Shown here: piece by piece, positions 11,137-23,245 of the stretch
Position numbering within the stretch: position 1 is the stretch's first letter
How the letters are laid out: the number at the start of each line of letters is the position of its first letter
NCBI GenBank assembly: GCA_033557465.1
Contig: CM066035.1
Location: forward strand, 909,323,309 to 909,387,308
Length of the DNA: 64,000 nucleotides
Direction of reading: 5' to 3'
From: Ichthyophis bannanicus
Taxonomy: Eukaryota; Chordata; Amphibia; Gymnophiona; Ichthyophiidae
Position numbers and translations under genes: made by a program
The notes under the pieces: generated by a model
Database searches by the model: none
What the model was told of the DNA's origin: nothing
Seen by the model: only the letters and a program-made list of their open reading frames with translations

Positions 11137-11372
11137 TTTGTATTTGGTTCAGTGCAGTTTACATTGAACAAGGCATTATAACTTGGAGATAACTATTTTA
11201 TAGGGAACATGGGCTATGGAGGGTTAAGTGGCTTGCCCAAGACCACAAGGAGCACCTGTGGGACTAGAAACACCAGTCCTTCCGGCCCAAGGTTGCTGTC
11301 CTCTAGTGGGATTTGAACCCCCAACCTTCCGGCCTGAAGTACCTTGCCCCAACCACTAGGCCACTAGTAGTA
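11137..11372 (-). mobile_element. tRNA-derived SINE
   Basis: The minus-strand head has GTGGCCTAGTGGTTGGGG and GGTTCAAATCCC boxes. The body is very close to the copy at 1349-1633. It abuts the tail of the L2-type LINE at 10100-11130. Confidence 0.8.
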
Positions 11373-12639
11373 GTGGTATTGGTGGCTCCTGATTCTACCT
11401 GCTAATCGATGCTGCAAGTCCCACATAGCTACCATCCCTGAGGGTAGTGAAAAATGATAAATGAAGTGCTGAGGCATTTTCCTTGACTAAGCAAAGCAGA
11501 GGAATTGACTGCCTTTGGAAATGTGGGCTAAAGAGAATTTTTTTTGAAACATTTAAAGAAACAAACAAACAAACAAACCTTACTTCTCCTCTAGTGACTG
11601 ATGACTGATAAGCCATATATATGAGCTAACACAGGAAGAAGAGCCAAAGAGCTGTGAACCTCTATGGATGGTACTGGAGCCCTCTGCCTTCCCGAGGGAA
11701 CGGTCATTGAATACAGTTTTATGCGTATATCGGAGTATTAACATAGTGATCAGATGCTTGTATGTTTCATATTTATATGTACTCTTTTATGTACTTTTAC
11801 TGTTAACCCACCTCAAAAGTGTGGCAATATAGAAGATTTTACAATTAAGTACAATAAAACAAGATAATGTTTATCGAAATCCAGAACTGATCTATAATCT
11901 TCTTACTTAAAGAGGTTAACGGCATCTCTGCCTAGAAGACTGGTATGTTGACCGTACTGGCTTTCCATTGAGGCTGTCTAGAGTCACTGCCATTGGAGTC
12001 ACAAGAGGGAACAGGTTGGGCATCGGTGTCTTCAGTTTAAAGACACCTCTCAGCCCAGAAGGGCAGGTTGAACTGCTACTGACCCCAATGGAAGGATCTT
12101 CCACTGGTCCAGCTGCTTGGGCATCTACTGCCAGAATGATCTGCATCAGTGCCAGCATTGTTCCAGGGAAGAAGACTGGAGCAAGAGTCAAGACAGCAGG
12201 TTCACTGTGAGGTAATGTGGAAAGCTTTCATGGTAACTTTGAACCTCAAATTCAGCCTGAGAGGGTCTTTTTTGTCAGCTTACATGGAGGGCACTACAGG
12301 AAAGAGAAAAAAAGCAGTAAAGCATGGAGCATCACTGCAAGCCATTCTCGATTTAGCAAAAATGACAGAAGCAGGTGGCAACCTATAAGCCATTCATTGA
12401 GGCTTGAACGTTCGAGGACAAGAGTCCACTTCATCAGATGCAAGACTGAGTGCATATCCACTGTGGATACTCTGCAAGCTTGCCTGACTGTGCAGTTGCA
12501 AGGACAGATTTGGGAATCCCAGCCTTAGAACCCCCAGGAAACAAAAATGAAGGAATCAAAGTCCCTAATGGTGTTAGCATATCAGCCGCTTCCATCCCCA
12601 TGCAGAAGGACGTTGGCATTGGACATCAAAGGGGGCAGA
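11373..12639. other. No recognised gene or repeat
   Basis: Contains several open frames under 105 codons without family signatures, and a LINE-tail-like stretch around 11790-11870. Otherwise nothing recognisable. Confidence 0.4.
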
Positions 12640-12785
12640 GCGCAAATAGCTGCACCGCATCAGAGGTTTAGGTAAGCGCAGCGGGGCTGTTTGAAGCCAT
12701 CACTGCTGCTGCAGGTCCCAGAGAAGGGCAGTAGTGGCAATGAGGGGAGGGGACGAGAGCAAGGGGTGCATGGGATGAGATTCAC

Positions 12786-13262
12786 CCAGTCAGGTTTTCG
12801 GGATATCCCTAATGAATATGCATGAGATATATATGCATTAGAGATATCCTGCCAACCTGACTGGTTTGTGGCCCTTCAGGGCTGGATTTGGAGACCCCTG
12901 CCTTACACCTCAGTCATTTAAGATTGTGAGTGGGCAAGGTGCAGATGTCCTAGACATCGAAAGGGTATATAGAATGTGTCACATTCCTCCTCGATTCTCA
13001 CCACCACCAAAAAGTTGTCTAATAGACAATATTTTGGTGGTGGTGGTGAGAAGTGAGGAGGAATGTGACACATTCTATCTAACCTTTTTGATGTCTTGGA
13101 CATCTGCACCTTGCCCACTCACAATCTTAAATGACTGAGGTGTAAGGCAGGGGTCTCCAAATCCAGCCCTTAAGGGCCACAAACCAGTCAGGTTGGCAGG
13201 ATATCTCTAATGCATATATATCTCATGCATATTCATTAGGGATATCCCGAAAACCTGACTGG
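12786..13262. repeat. Long near-perfect palindrome carrying a hAT-like MITE end in each arm
   Basis: Arms of about 235 bp run from 12786 inward and from 13262 inward, meeting near 13022 at TTGTCTAATAGACAA. Each arm contains the CCTAATGAATATGCATGAG block and the GGAGACCCCTG end of a small CAGGGGT...ACCCCTG element. A complete copy of that element appears to span 13149-13298. The arms also contain about 120 bp of other sequence, mirrored almost exactly. Flanks on both sides (12640-12785 and 13299-13330) look like the CAGGGCTGGTGCAA family, so the palindrome probably sits inside one of those. Confidence 0.75.
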
Positions 13263-13330
13263 TCTGCGGCTCTCCAGGACCAGGGTTCCCTACCCCTGAA
13301 GGGTATCTCATATCCTTGCACCGGCCCTGC

Positions 13331-14470
13331 TTTCAATGGCATTAGCAGCAAAGTGGTTTACAGAGAAATCATACAAACATCGCAACTCCACCTCCACTCT
13401 GCCCAGACTATGTCCCTAGTTATGCCTTCATACACAACACATAAGAGTAGACCCATACTTTCTGTGTGTATACCTTTTACATGCATGTATGGTTGCATAA
13501 TTTTCTGAACATGAGACACGGTTTACATCTGGGAACAACTTTATCAAATTACCCCCAGGAGGGTTCATTTTATATAATTATTTTACTGCACATGTGGCAG
13601 TAAAATAGCTTTTATAAAATTAAGGCATAAAAGGATGTACCATGGCATGCAGGAGTTTATTTCTGCAGTAGGTGTTGCCAGGGCATGGTTTGTCCGGAGT
13701 GTGGGCAGAATCGCAAAGCACATACACAGATGATGAAATTCCTTAATTAATGCGCTGTAAAATGCAAAGTGTAAATCAGGGCAATTCCATACTGTTGCCA
13801 CTAGGAGGAGCTATCACAGGAGGCTGGGAGCTCCAACCATAAGAAACTATAGGGGTATAGCTAAGGAAGGGAAGCAACTATGACTTATCAGGAGCTACTT
13901 TAAGAGAGACACAGAACAAGCAAGCGAGGCAGCAGAAAGTAACCTTGTTGTTTATTTAAAAGGTGCAGTCAGAGGGGAGGTCTGGGAAGGAAGGAAGGAA
14001 TTACAGCCTTCAAGACCCTGTCAGGCTGCGACAGGAAGCCCTACAAGCTGGGTAGGGAAGTGTACCCTCCAGGAATTCATAAGGAGGAGGGTGTGGCCCA
14101 CATCCTCGAAGAGACAGATGCAGGGCTGTGGAATTGGTCAGGAAAATTCCTTTATGAAGAGGGAAGGATGTTTATTGAGCTGTTGCGATAGAAGGGCTCT
14201 GCTGCTGAGAGATAGTGCGTGATGTGCGCAGCGAGTACAAGAAACTGCGTAGTGTGAACAGGAGCTTTGTCAGGAAGGGCAGTGGGCACGGCTGGAGTAA
14301 GAACGTGCACATTGTGCATGAGAAGAGAGAGCGCTTTTACTGTTGGCAGCTGGCAGGTCGCAAATTCTTACAGCTGAATTGGCTTCCGGAAACTCTTGAG
14401 GTATAAACACTGGACATTTTGGAAAAAGGACGTGGCCAAGAGTGTTTGAAAACAGAGAAAACTCTTGAGC
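13331..14470. other. No recognised gene or repeat
   Basis: Around 13800-14100 the sequence is purine-rich with short direct repeats (GGAAGGAAGGAAGG near 13985), but no family or frame is recognisable. Confidence 0.4.
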
Positions 14471-14765
14471 AGGGCCGTATCAAGCCATAAAAGCGCCCTG
14501 TGCGACTTGCACATTTGGCCTCCCCCCCTCCCGCTCCGGTTTGTCCTTTGCCGCATGCGCAGCATGGAGTCGGAGAGACCCATGTGATTTTTGTTCAATT
14601 GGATGTCCCGCCTCTGCCAAGGGAACCCTAAAAGCGGCAGCAGGGCAAGGGCAGGCAGCGTGGGGGGAGTCGAGGCTGGCATCCCCAAATGCGCCTCTAT
14701 TTTTTTACGCCCTGTGCGGCTGCACCATTCGCACAGAGCTAGGTACGATGCTGCTCTTGAGTCGG
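14471..14765. mobile_element. Possible small hAT-like element
   Basis: CAGGGCCGTATCAAGCC at the left and a loosely inverted GAGCTAGGTACGATGCTGC at the right enclose a GC-rich noncoding body that repeats the phrase CGCCCTGTGCG internally. Ends are degraded; low certainty. Confidence 0.35.
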
Positions 14766-15369
14766 TGAGTTACAAGAGTGTGTTCTGCATCAGCATTATT
14801 GCTAAGTAAACGAGCAAAAGCCAGTCAGTTTAAGATATGTGAACTGCTTTAATTCAAGTGTTTATTCTACTAAAAGGCACAGGCATGTATACCAGACAGC
14901 TGGAAGGAAAAGCTAGACTGAACTGTGGTGACTAACTCTGAGCCAGCCAGCTCAGAGCATGAGATCACCGCGTTGCTGCCGGAAGTGGAGAACTCCTATG
15001 AGGGGTGTGGAAGCAGAACCCCCACAAGCTCATTGAGAACAGTAGGAGCACAGAGCCAGGGGTGGTGGCTTGTGTGCTCGCACCCCCTGTGTTTAGACAA
15101 GACTACATCCAGATCCAGGGTTGCAAGCTTCAGAACTTTGCTAAATGAACTGAATGCATGACTCTTAAAGAGACGGTGTTCATTAGTACAGGCTGGATGC
15201 CAATCAGTTTTCTGTGTTAATATAACCTTGATGGAAAGGTCACTTTATTTTTGGTTCTAAGTCTTTTGTTATTACAAGACTTGTTAAATTAAAGTTTGTG
15301 TTTGGGAGAATGTTGCCTAGAACAAAAGTTTGTTTCCATATCGAGAGCGGCTATCTACCAAAGATAGGA

Positions 15370-15565
15370 AGGTTCCCATGGAGGTCAAATCCCAAGTGGT
15401 TCACAGTGCCCCTTAGGTGAGACAAGGCATACATCCATAATCAGGAAAGGCCTGGCAATCTACTTCCAGTCACATCTGCCAAGAAAACCCACAGGATAGT
15501 CACATGGACAACATCCACGGAGTTGTCACGAGTCAACACCAATTCTACAGCACGTAACAATAACA
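15370..15565 (+). mobile_element. SINE 3' body
   Basis: GGCCTGGCAATCTACTTCCA and CAAGAAAACCCACAGGAT match the 3' body shared with the SINEs at 24745-24945 (plus) and 47340-47525 (minus). The head is missing or unrecognisable, and it ends in an AACAATAACAACAAC tail. Confidence 0.65.
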
Positions 15566-15635
15566 ACAACTTCCATAATCTAGGCATGGACATTTCCACT
15601 TCTCTTGAGCAGGGGTAATGTCCACAGCTGGAATA

Positions 15636-15922
15636 CAGGACTGGTACTACCAATAGGCGAACGAGGCAGTTGCCTAGAGTGCCAGTCCTTCAGGGGCCTC
15701 ATTGTCATCGTTGTCGCCCCTCTCGGGACAGGCAGCACCAGCAATGGGCACAAGCAGCCCGTGGCACCAAAGTTTAAAGGTAAGCACCATGGGGCTGCTT
15801 GTGCCCATTGCTGGTGCTGCTGCACATCCCGGAGAGGGGCGGCAGCGGTGCCAATGGGTGCCTTGAGGGGGCGCAAGGGATGAGGTTCGCTTAGGGCATC
15901 TCATCGCCTTGTGCCAGCCCTG
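15636..15922. mobile_element. hAT MITE with 8-bp target duplication
   Basis: The left end CAGGACTGGTACTA and the right end TTGTGCCAGCCCTG form imperfect terminal inverted repeats. CTGGAATA (15628-15635) and CTGGAATG (15923-15930) are an 8-bp duplication with one change, the size made by hAT transposases. The interior holds an inverted repeat around GGGCACAAGCAGCCC / GGGGCTGCTTGTGCCC. Noncoding, moved in trans. Confidence 0.75.
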
Positions 15923-16210
15923 CTGGAATGTAGCCCGTGATTAGTGCAGGATTTATGCTAGCGATAAGTAAGCGCCTAAGTAAGCTTAAAATAGACACGT
16001 TTCAACTGCTTTAACCTTCTATAATATTACCCTCTTACCCAGTTAATGCGCATTTTATGCGTATTATATAAAGTCAAGTGCATGCAAACTGGACTTTATG
16101 GACTAGCGTGAGTGGTACATTAGGGCGTGATGACTTACACCAGACCTAGTGCAGCAGCAGATAAGCATGCAATAAATAAATCCAGGAGTCTTTTCAAGGA
16201 TCCAAGCCAG

Positions 16211-16216
16211 TTTAAT
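16211..16216 (-). promoter_or_regulatory. Poly(A) signal ATTAAA in 3' LTR
   Basis: ATTAAA on the minus strand, about 70 bp after the TATA box. A T-rich stretch (ATTTATTTATT) lies about 25-40 bp further on, as expected for a retroviral R/U5 processing site. Confidence 0.55.
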
Positions 16217-16283
16217 GTGCACATGGCTCAAGCAATAAGCAATTTCAAAATGGCTGAGCAATGGCTTCTAGTAAAACAACAAC

Positions 16284-16290
16284 TTTTATA
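16284..16290 (-). promoter_or_regulatory. TATA box in 3' LTR
   Basis: GCTATAAAAG on the minus strand. Transcription would start about 25-30 bp downstream, near 16255. The identical box in the 5' LTR (23380-23386) would be the proviral promoter. Confidence 0.65.
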
Positions 16291-16787
16291 GCTTTCTTGT
16301 CCATTCTAAGCATAGGCAAACTTTTCATTGGTCCCAGTACCCCTCTCACCCATCTATTGGTCCCGGTACTGATATGGCTACCCAATCGGGACTCTGGTCT
16401 GGGCCCAGCACCTGGTTGCCCCCCTTCTAGTCCCAATTACAATGGTCAGTGTCTCCAACTTGTTACTTCTCTCCTCCAAGGTCGCTGAGCTTGTTAAAAC
16501 ATATGGGAAGCAGGGCACTGTAACCTTGCTTTTTGCAGAGTTAATTAATTCCATAGAAGCTGTGCTCTCTTATCAGTACCAATTAGAGCTGTTTTCTGTC
16601 TTTTATAAGTTTCGTTTCTGCTTAGCTATGTTCAGTTAAACTGAGTTAAGTTTCAATTCTATGGTGTCATCATTCAGGGGGGTTTTCATTCCTCTGGGCC
16701 TAACTACAGGCTTCAGTTACAGGTCAAGCTGCTCAGGCCTGTCTGCTTAGTTCAATTAGCATGGATCATAGGCCGTCGCCTACCACA

Positions 16788-16799
16788 TTCCCCCCTTTG
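16788..16799 (-). other. ERV polypurine tract
   Basis: CAAAGGGGGGAA on the minus strand immediately before the 3' LTR, the expected plus-strand DNA primer site. Confidence 0.85.
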
Positions 16800-18055
16800 A
16801 TTATTCTCACCCGCATGTTAATAAGGTGTGAGAATCAAATCACATAATACTAGGTAAAGGTATCACTCTGTGGTATAGGGTAGTAAGTTCACATAGCTAA
16901 TATCTTTGTAGCTGTCTTACGCTCTACAGTGTTATTAATAACTGAAGTTATCATTTGCAAGCAAAATGGCAAGAAACAAGGGAGCAACAGGCAGATAGTC
17001 AAAGTCCATAGTTTGGCAAGAGTGGGAAAAAGAACTAAAGGATTAGAAGGTTCGGTTGCATCTTTGTGGTGCTGTCGTAAAGCTTCTGATTTAGACAGAC
17101 CAGCTGTCCATCCTTCGTAGTAGATTGTGGTCCAGTCCGAACAAAACACAAACTGTCAACAATGGGGTGGGCCAATACCCACTCACTAGTAGTATTATGT
17201 AAATCAGTCTGATTGTATAGGATAGAATAGTTCAGTTCTTGCGTCTCCCAGGGCCACTGATCTCCCATCTTAGTTCCTCCACAATAGAAACAGTCAGAAG
17301 TGTGGAGACTAGATGCTATTGCTCCAGTAAGTTCAAGAAACAAGTTCTGGTGGTGGTATGAGGAATTGCAACGGTGGCTTGCATAGCCTTGTAGAAAGTC
17401 AAGATCTAGAACAACTTTTGGATTGGAGAGTATACCAATGCAAGTATAGGAAGAATGATAAAACAAGGTCTGAGTGACCTTCGGTCCAGTTCATGTTGTA
17501 CTTATACAGGCTGCCCAGGGAGATAAGGCAAAAGTCATTTCAAAGCACTCCAAGGCTGCTATCACGATGAAACAGTAGAGAATCATGATGAAAGTTCTCT
17601 GAAAAATTAGTGCAAGTCTTTGAAAAACCAGTGCAATCTGTTGATAATTCTTGACCACGAAGTCTTCTTCTTCTTTACTGTACGTTGACCTGTTTTGCTC
17701 TCAGTAGCATGCAACAGGTGTAGCGTTGATTGTAGATCCTCAAGCTTCCGCTGTACATGACCTTACCAATTTCATTGGTAGGAGTGTAGAGCTGTAGATT
17801 CCAGCGTATTTCAATAAACACAGTCCTTTTAGTTTGCACTGTCCTTGATCAAAATGGCACAAAGATTTTCAAATAATATAGTTCATAATACAGTCTCTTT
17901 CTGTTGATGATAATCTCTTCAGAATAAACAAATAGTCTCTTGAGATTCAGGAGTTCTATATTAGCACAGTCTCTCTTTTTGTTTTTTAAAACTTCCTGAA
18001 TTTTTTTCAATTTGCTTGTCTTTGCAAAGTTAGCTGCAATGGAACTTCTGGATCT
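16800..18055 (-). pseudogene. ERV env-like remnant
   Basis: The longest frame (17466-17035, 143 codons) is Cys-rich with several NxT/NxS sites. It reads like part of a gammaretroviral-type surface glycoprotein, lying between pol remnants and the polypurine tract as env should. The rest of the region lacks a long frame. No complete fusion peptide, transmembrane segment or receptor-binding unit can be followed, so it is non-functional as read. Confidence 0.6.
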
Positions 18056-18059
18056 GTTC

Positions 18060-20260
18060 TGATGTTCACTGGTCTGGCTCTGGAGCTGCTGCTGATTTCA
18101 CTCTGCTGTGATGAATCCAGGGTTCGAGTTCTGCAATTTTCACTGCTGTAGGGTTAACAAGATAACAACATAAGGTCCCTTCTAATGCGGTGTCAACGGT
18201 GTCTTTCTCCACTCTTTGATTCACACCGAGACTCCAGGCTTGAAAGGATGCAGGGGTGCAGGCAAATTGATGAGTAATCGATTTTGTACTCAGGTATGAA
18301 GACTCCTGCAAAACAGAACTTAAAACCAATAGTTCATGTCTAATAATTTCAGATCCTATCTGTCTCATATCTCCTTTTATTTCCTATACAATAGGCAGGG
18401 GTTGCGCATACAGAATTTCAAAAGGGAAAACTCCTAAAGACTTAGCAGGGGCTAAGTATATCCTAAGAAGGGCTATAGGAAGAACCTAGGGCCACTTCAG
18501 GTAAACCTCTTGGCAAAGTTTAGACAACTGAGATTTCAGGGTTCTATTCATACATTCTACTTTTCCTAAATTCTGAGATCTATAGGCAGTATGTATCTAT
18601 TAATATCAATATCTTGGGGCTATACTTAATGGACTTGCTTCCTAAGGTTATCCACCCTCATTCTTTGTACAGGGCCCCATATGCATGCAAGGTTGTAAGG
18701 GTATACTTGAAATCTGGGTACACATTTAGACAGGGCTCTTTTCCTATTGTTAGTGCTCTAGTGAGGACTATCAGTTCAGCTTTCTGTGGTGAAGTTTCTG
18801 GGGCCAGGGCTGAGGACTCAACTACCAAATCAGGGGTCACCACTGCATATCTAGCACAACAATGTCCATTGATGATGAAACTGCCTTCAGCCACAAAGAA
18901 AGTCTGTTCAGGGTTCTCCAGAGGGACATCAGTCAAATCCAGGTGGCTTGAGAATACAGTGTCCATAATTTCTAAACAGTCATGATCAGGGGATCAAGAC
19001 CAACTGATAACAACATAGCAGGATTGAAAGCTTGACTGACCCTTCAGTTGTATCTGGGGTTTTCACACAACATACTCTAATATTTCAACATTCATAGATT
19101 TGTTAGCTAGTAATTTCCTTTGTGAAGGGATTTTTCTTTTAGTTTTTGCTTACTAGGAAGGCTGTAGCTGTAACAGCTTCTCAAATAAGGTCCAAGAGAT
19201 TGAGTCAACACTCCCAGAACATTTCCTTGCGACTCATGAACATAGAGACTGTAAGGTTTTCTGGACATCTGGTAGACCCAGAATTGGTGACAACATCAGA
19301 GTGTTTTTTTCAAAGATCAAAAGGCTGCATCCTGTTCAAGTCCCCATTCCTTTGATAGCTTGATACAATGGTTTTGTTTTTGTTTTTTTTTTTCTAGCAG
19401 CGCAAAATTGGGGATCCATATACAACATACTCTGTGGCACCCAAGAAGGCTCTCACTTGTCTCCTGGTGATTGGAGTAGGAATACTGCATACAGCTGCTT
19501 TGCGTTCTGGTAAGGGTTCCAGGCGTCAAATTCCGCTGGACAACTGGAATCCTAGGTATTTAACTTGTTTGACATAATTATGCTTTGGCTCTTGAGACTT
19601 TGTATCCAGCCTCATTAAAAAGGTGCAAGAGTTCACTGGTGGCTGGTGGACATTCACTTTCTGAGTTGGTGGTTATGAGCAAGTTGTCCACATATTGAAG
19701 TAGAATTTTTTCTTTTTTTTTTCTTGAGTTTCTGGATAACTTGTCAAATCTTTTGCTGAGTGAGGCGAGTTCTTGAATTCTTGAGGTAATCTTGTCCAGA
19801 TGAGTTGGCCCCGCCTCCTTGTAGTGGGGTCTTGGGCTAAGCGTATACAGAAAAAGGCATCTTTTTAAGTCCAGAATGATGAAATGTATAGCTTCAGCAG
19901 AGATCAGTTCCAAGAGAATATAAGGATTTTGGTACCACTGGTTGTATAGTTTCAGCTGCATCATTCATTCTTTCTTAGATCCTGCACTGGGCGGTAATCA
20001 CCTGTCCCAGGCTTCTTGACTGGCTTGAGGGTGACAATGGCAGGGGCTATGTTCTTCGCTAGGCCAGGTGGATTATCTTCTGCCCATCCTCCAGGTGGGG
20101 CTATGAGGTTGGTAAGTGTACAGCTTGTTGCTTTGGATGCAGGTGAATAGAACCGCCATTCTTCTTCTTGGGGACAGTTAACACCATCAGGCCAGCAGAT
20201 TTTGAGTTTCATTTTTTTCCCCTTCAACAAAGGATATCTGTGCTTGAAGCTTTGCAAGCA
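18060..20260 (-). pseudogene. ERV pol remnant (RT, RNase H, integrase pieces)
   Basis: Pieces run in order on the minus strand. 20257-19961 is the start of the reverse transcriptase, with an apparent internal deletion bringing two normally separate blocks together. 19964-19578 is the RT palm; its catalytic box reads YVDN rather than YxDD. 18966-18658 is RNase H. 18368-18066 is the integrase C-terminal SH3-like part, ending near a TAVKIAELEPWIHHS segment. Stops and frameshifts separate all pieces and much of the integrase core is missing. Family placement rests on similarity to gammaretrovirus/ERV1 pol order and wording. Confidence 0.85.
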
Positions 20261-23223
20261 GGTCTCGGCCCAAAAATGGAATAGGGCATTCAGGCATATA
20301 CAGGAACTGGTACATTATTATTATTATTTTTTTTCTAGTTCACACATGTGGTTCTGCAGAAAAGGCTTTGCGAGAAAAACACAGGGGCTACTGGCTTTAG
20401 TATTCTGCTCCTGTATCCCCCATAAAAGTCCATATATTGGTCCCCTATTTTTCAGACTGACTCCTGGGGACCCAGGGAAACTGGAGAGTCCGGTCTGGCC
20501 TAGTCTTCATCCATGCTGTAGCCCTCTTCGGCTGCCACTCACGCTATAGCTGCTTCACTCTCGTGCTGAAACACTGTGCTTGGTTTATTGTTTTATGACT
20601 TTGCAATCAAGTACTCCCTCGGGAGTCAAGATACGGGCATTCACTTCTCTAATGTCCTTCTTTTTCTATAATGGGCGTACTCACACCCAGTTTTTCACTT
20701 CCTCTGTTCCTTCGATTAGGATAATCTCCTCACATCATTCAACTAAAATATCATTCACTTTCTCTGTTACATTTATTTTCACAATTCACACACCCTCTGA
20801 TTAACTTTCATTTAACCATTATGCCCGCAAATTCATCCAGTTCTTTGCAATTTCCGTTCATTAGTTCAATCAAGTCCTAAAACTTCTCAGTGTATAATGC
20901 AGTTTTTTTCAGTTCTAAACAAGTCTGGTCAGCTGACTTTCACTTCTAGTCCGGAGGGGGTGGACATTCCCCTGTTGCAGAGGTGGCTAGCAAACTACTT
21001 GGGAATCTGTAGTCCCCCCCCCTCTCCTGGATTCTGTTTCTCCTAGCAATGCTCTATCCAGGAGGTTGATTTTTTTTTTTTTTTTTTTTTTTAAGGATCC
21101 ACTTCTCTGCTGTGGGCACATTAGTTCACGCCCACCGGGGGGGGGGGGTTGACATCATCGGTGGACTGGGCTCCATCCCCCCCTTAAGCACTCTGAACTG
21201 AACTACTTACAGAGAGAGAGAGAGAGACGAGACAGGATATCTAGAAATTCTGGGGCAAAATCCTGATTGGGACAGAGACATTTCATAATCTTCAGTAAAT
21301 CCCTTACTGAAATTCTTGATCATACTTGAAAAGACACTTATTATTTCTGTAAACATAGGGCAGGCAGGAAACACTTAGATTGAGCACATACATCCATTAT
21401 GCTTCTTATAGAGAGAACTATAGCTATCTGTCAGCATGTCTCTGCAAAAGAAATTATTTTTTTAGTTCAGGAAGCAAATATTTAAAAGACATTCCGGATA
21501 TTTTTCATAAAATACAGTACACCTTTCCCTTTTTTTTTTAAATACAGAAAAGCTAACTGATTTGTTCATTAGTAACCAGCACAGAGGGGAAGCATGCATT
21601 CAAATGACTTATACTCATTCATAAAAAGATAAACTTTGTTTTTAAAACTTTTGGTTAAACAGAGCTAGTGAAACCAGAGAAAAAACTAATTATAAATTCA
21701 TCACGCTTCGATTAAATGAAGAGACTTTTCAAATCGGGAGTCCCTTTTCATTCCTAAATCTCCTGCAGTCTCCAGCTGTCTCTCCAGAACCTTTTTTTTT
21801 TTTTTTCTGCAGGCTATGTAGAAGCCACACCCCTCTGCTCGCGGGGAAACAATTGAACTGTGCTCATAAAAAGAGACTTCTCATTCACATGGACAGAGAT
21901 GCCAGAAAAAAACAATTTAAATCAATGTTAAGTAGTGATCTAATTACTTTGTAGATCAAAGGAAAAACAAAACAGTTCTTTATCATTTCCTATTTAAACT
22001 GTTTCAGTGCTTACTGAAAATTTGAACATACAGCCGACAGAAATTCCTCTCACTTGGTCCGCAACCCATAAGGGATTAATACAAACTTAATCCTTTTCAG
22101 GCTAAACCCAAAAACTATCGGGACCCACAATCCTGACTAAACATTCTTATTAAATGATAAATAAATGATATATATTACATAACCACAGCAGAAGGAACAA
22201 AAACATATTAAATAAAACAGGTACAATTTGCCTGAAATAAGCACAAACTACCAGCATTGAGGTTTAAGCCTGCACAAGATTAGAAAGACGACACTAGACA
22301 TTCTTTCCTTCAGACACGCCCCCTGTCAGTTTTTCACACTGCAGTAGAAAAACTAACTGGGTCAGACCAGCTTTTTGATTTCTAAAAATGACTGTAGGTG
22401 TTTTGGGTCTTCATTCTGCTCTATTAATACAATTTCTTAATCAGTGAACTGTCACAAATTACTCAACAGAATAATCTCACATATATAACAAAAGGGAAAC
22501 TCGCAGTTTCAACAGATAGCAAAAATCAAATACACAGGACGGACAATACACCAAACGCTTCATCCGTTTCGCGACCTAGACGCAGTCACCCGACTAGGAA
22601 CTGCGCTAGTCCAGAGTCCACTCTGCTTGGTCCGTGCTGCCAGACCTCTCATTCACACTTCATTCACACAATCATGCTAGCAACGTATCTTAGAATGCAT
22701 TCCTTTCTATCTATTCTGACTAGTCTTTTTCCCAATTACAAAAAGGATGAGGGTTTCACCCGGCGAATTCCCATGCGGGGTTACTCGGCCCTTCCTTGAG
22801 AGCTCTCTTACCAATTCCCAATATCTCGAGATTACAAATTCCAAGTTCCACTGGCAGTACTGCTCTTTCTATTTCTGTCTAGACATACCAAAAACCCAGT
22901 CCTGTCTGCTCTGACCAGGCTGAATCATGATTCTCTAAGTTTTCAAACTGCAGTTCTAACTCATCTGTCTAGACAGGTTTTCAAAACTATACTTACCAGA
23001 TCTGGTTCCCAAGCTTCTGAGTTGGATCCTGGACTCCCCGGGTCGGAAGTGTTGGCCAGCTGGACTCAGTGCCTGCCGAGGCCAGGCAGAACTCCCTCCG
23101 ATACAAGAGGATCGGTGGGCCCAGGGAAATTCCCCTGCGTCGGATTGGCATGGTTCCAACTGGACCAAACCTCAAGGCGAATTACGTGGATTTATTCACT
23201 TGAACACTATCCACCACTCGCAC
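20261..23223 (-). other. ERV leader and expected gag/pro region, no frame recognised
   Basis: About 3 kb that should contain the leader, gag and protease. I find no gag-like frame, no CCHC zinc knuckle and no protease DSG-type motif. Poly(T) tracts at about 21069-21092 and 21790-21806, G/C runs at 20955-21030 and 21140-21150, and an (AG)n stretch at 21212-21228 suggest rearrangement or foreign insertions. A 70-codon frame at 23168-22956 is probably leader sequence. Confidence 0.55.
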
Positions 23224-23241
23224 TTCTCGGCCAACGCACCA
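23224..23241 (-). other. ERV primer-binding site, tRNA-Gly type
   Basis: The minus-strand 18-mer TGGTGCGTTGGCCGAGAA lies 4 bp after the 5' LTR. From memory of vertebrate tRNA-Gly(UCC) 3' ends it differs at one position, so glycine tRNA is the likely primer. Confidence 0.75.
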
Positions 23242-23245
23242 AGAA

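Larger units (their letters stand above)
16150..16787 (-). repeat. ERV 3' LTR
   Basis: 638 bp, matching 23246-23883 at an offset of exactly 7096. Begins TGTGGTAGGC and ends TGCTGCTGCA on the minus strand. It contains a TATAAAA box (16290-16284) and an ATTAAA signal (16216-16211), so U3, R and U5 can be placed roughly. Confidence 0.95.
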
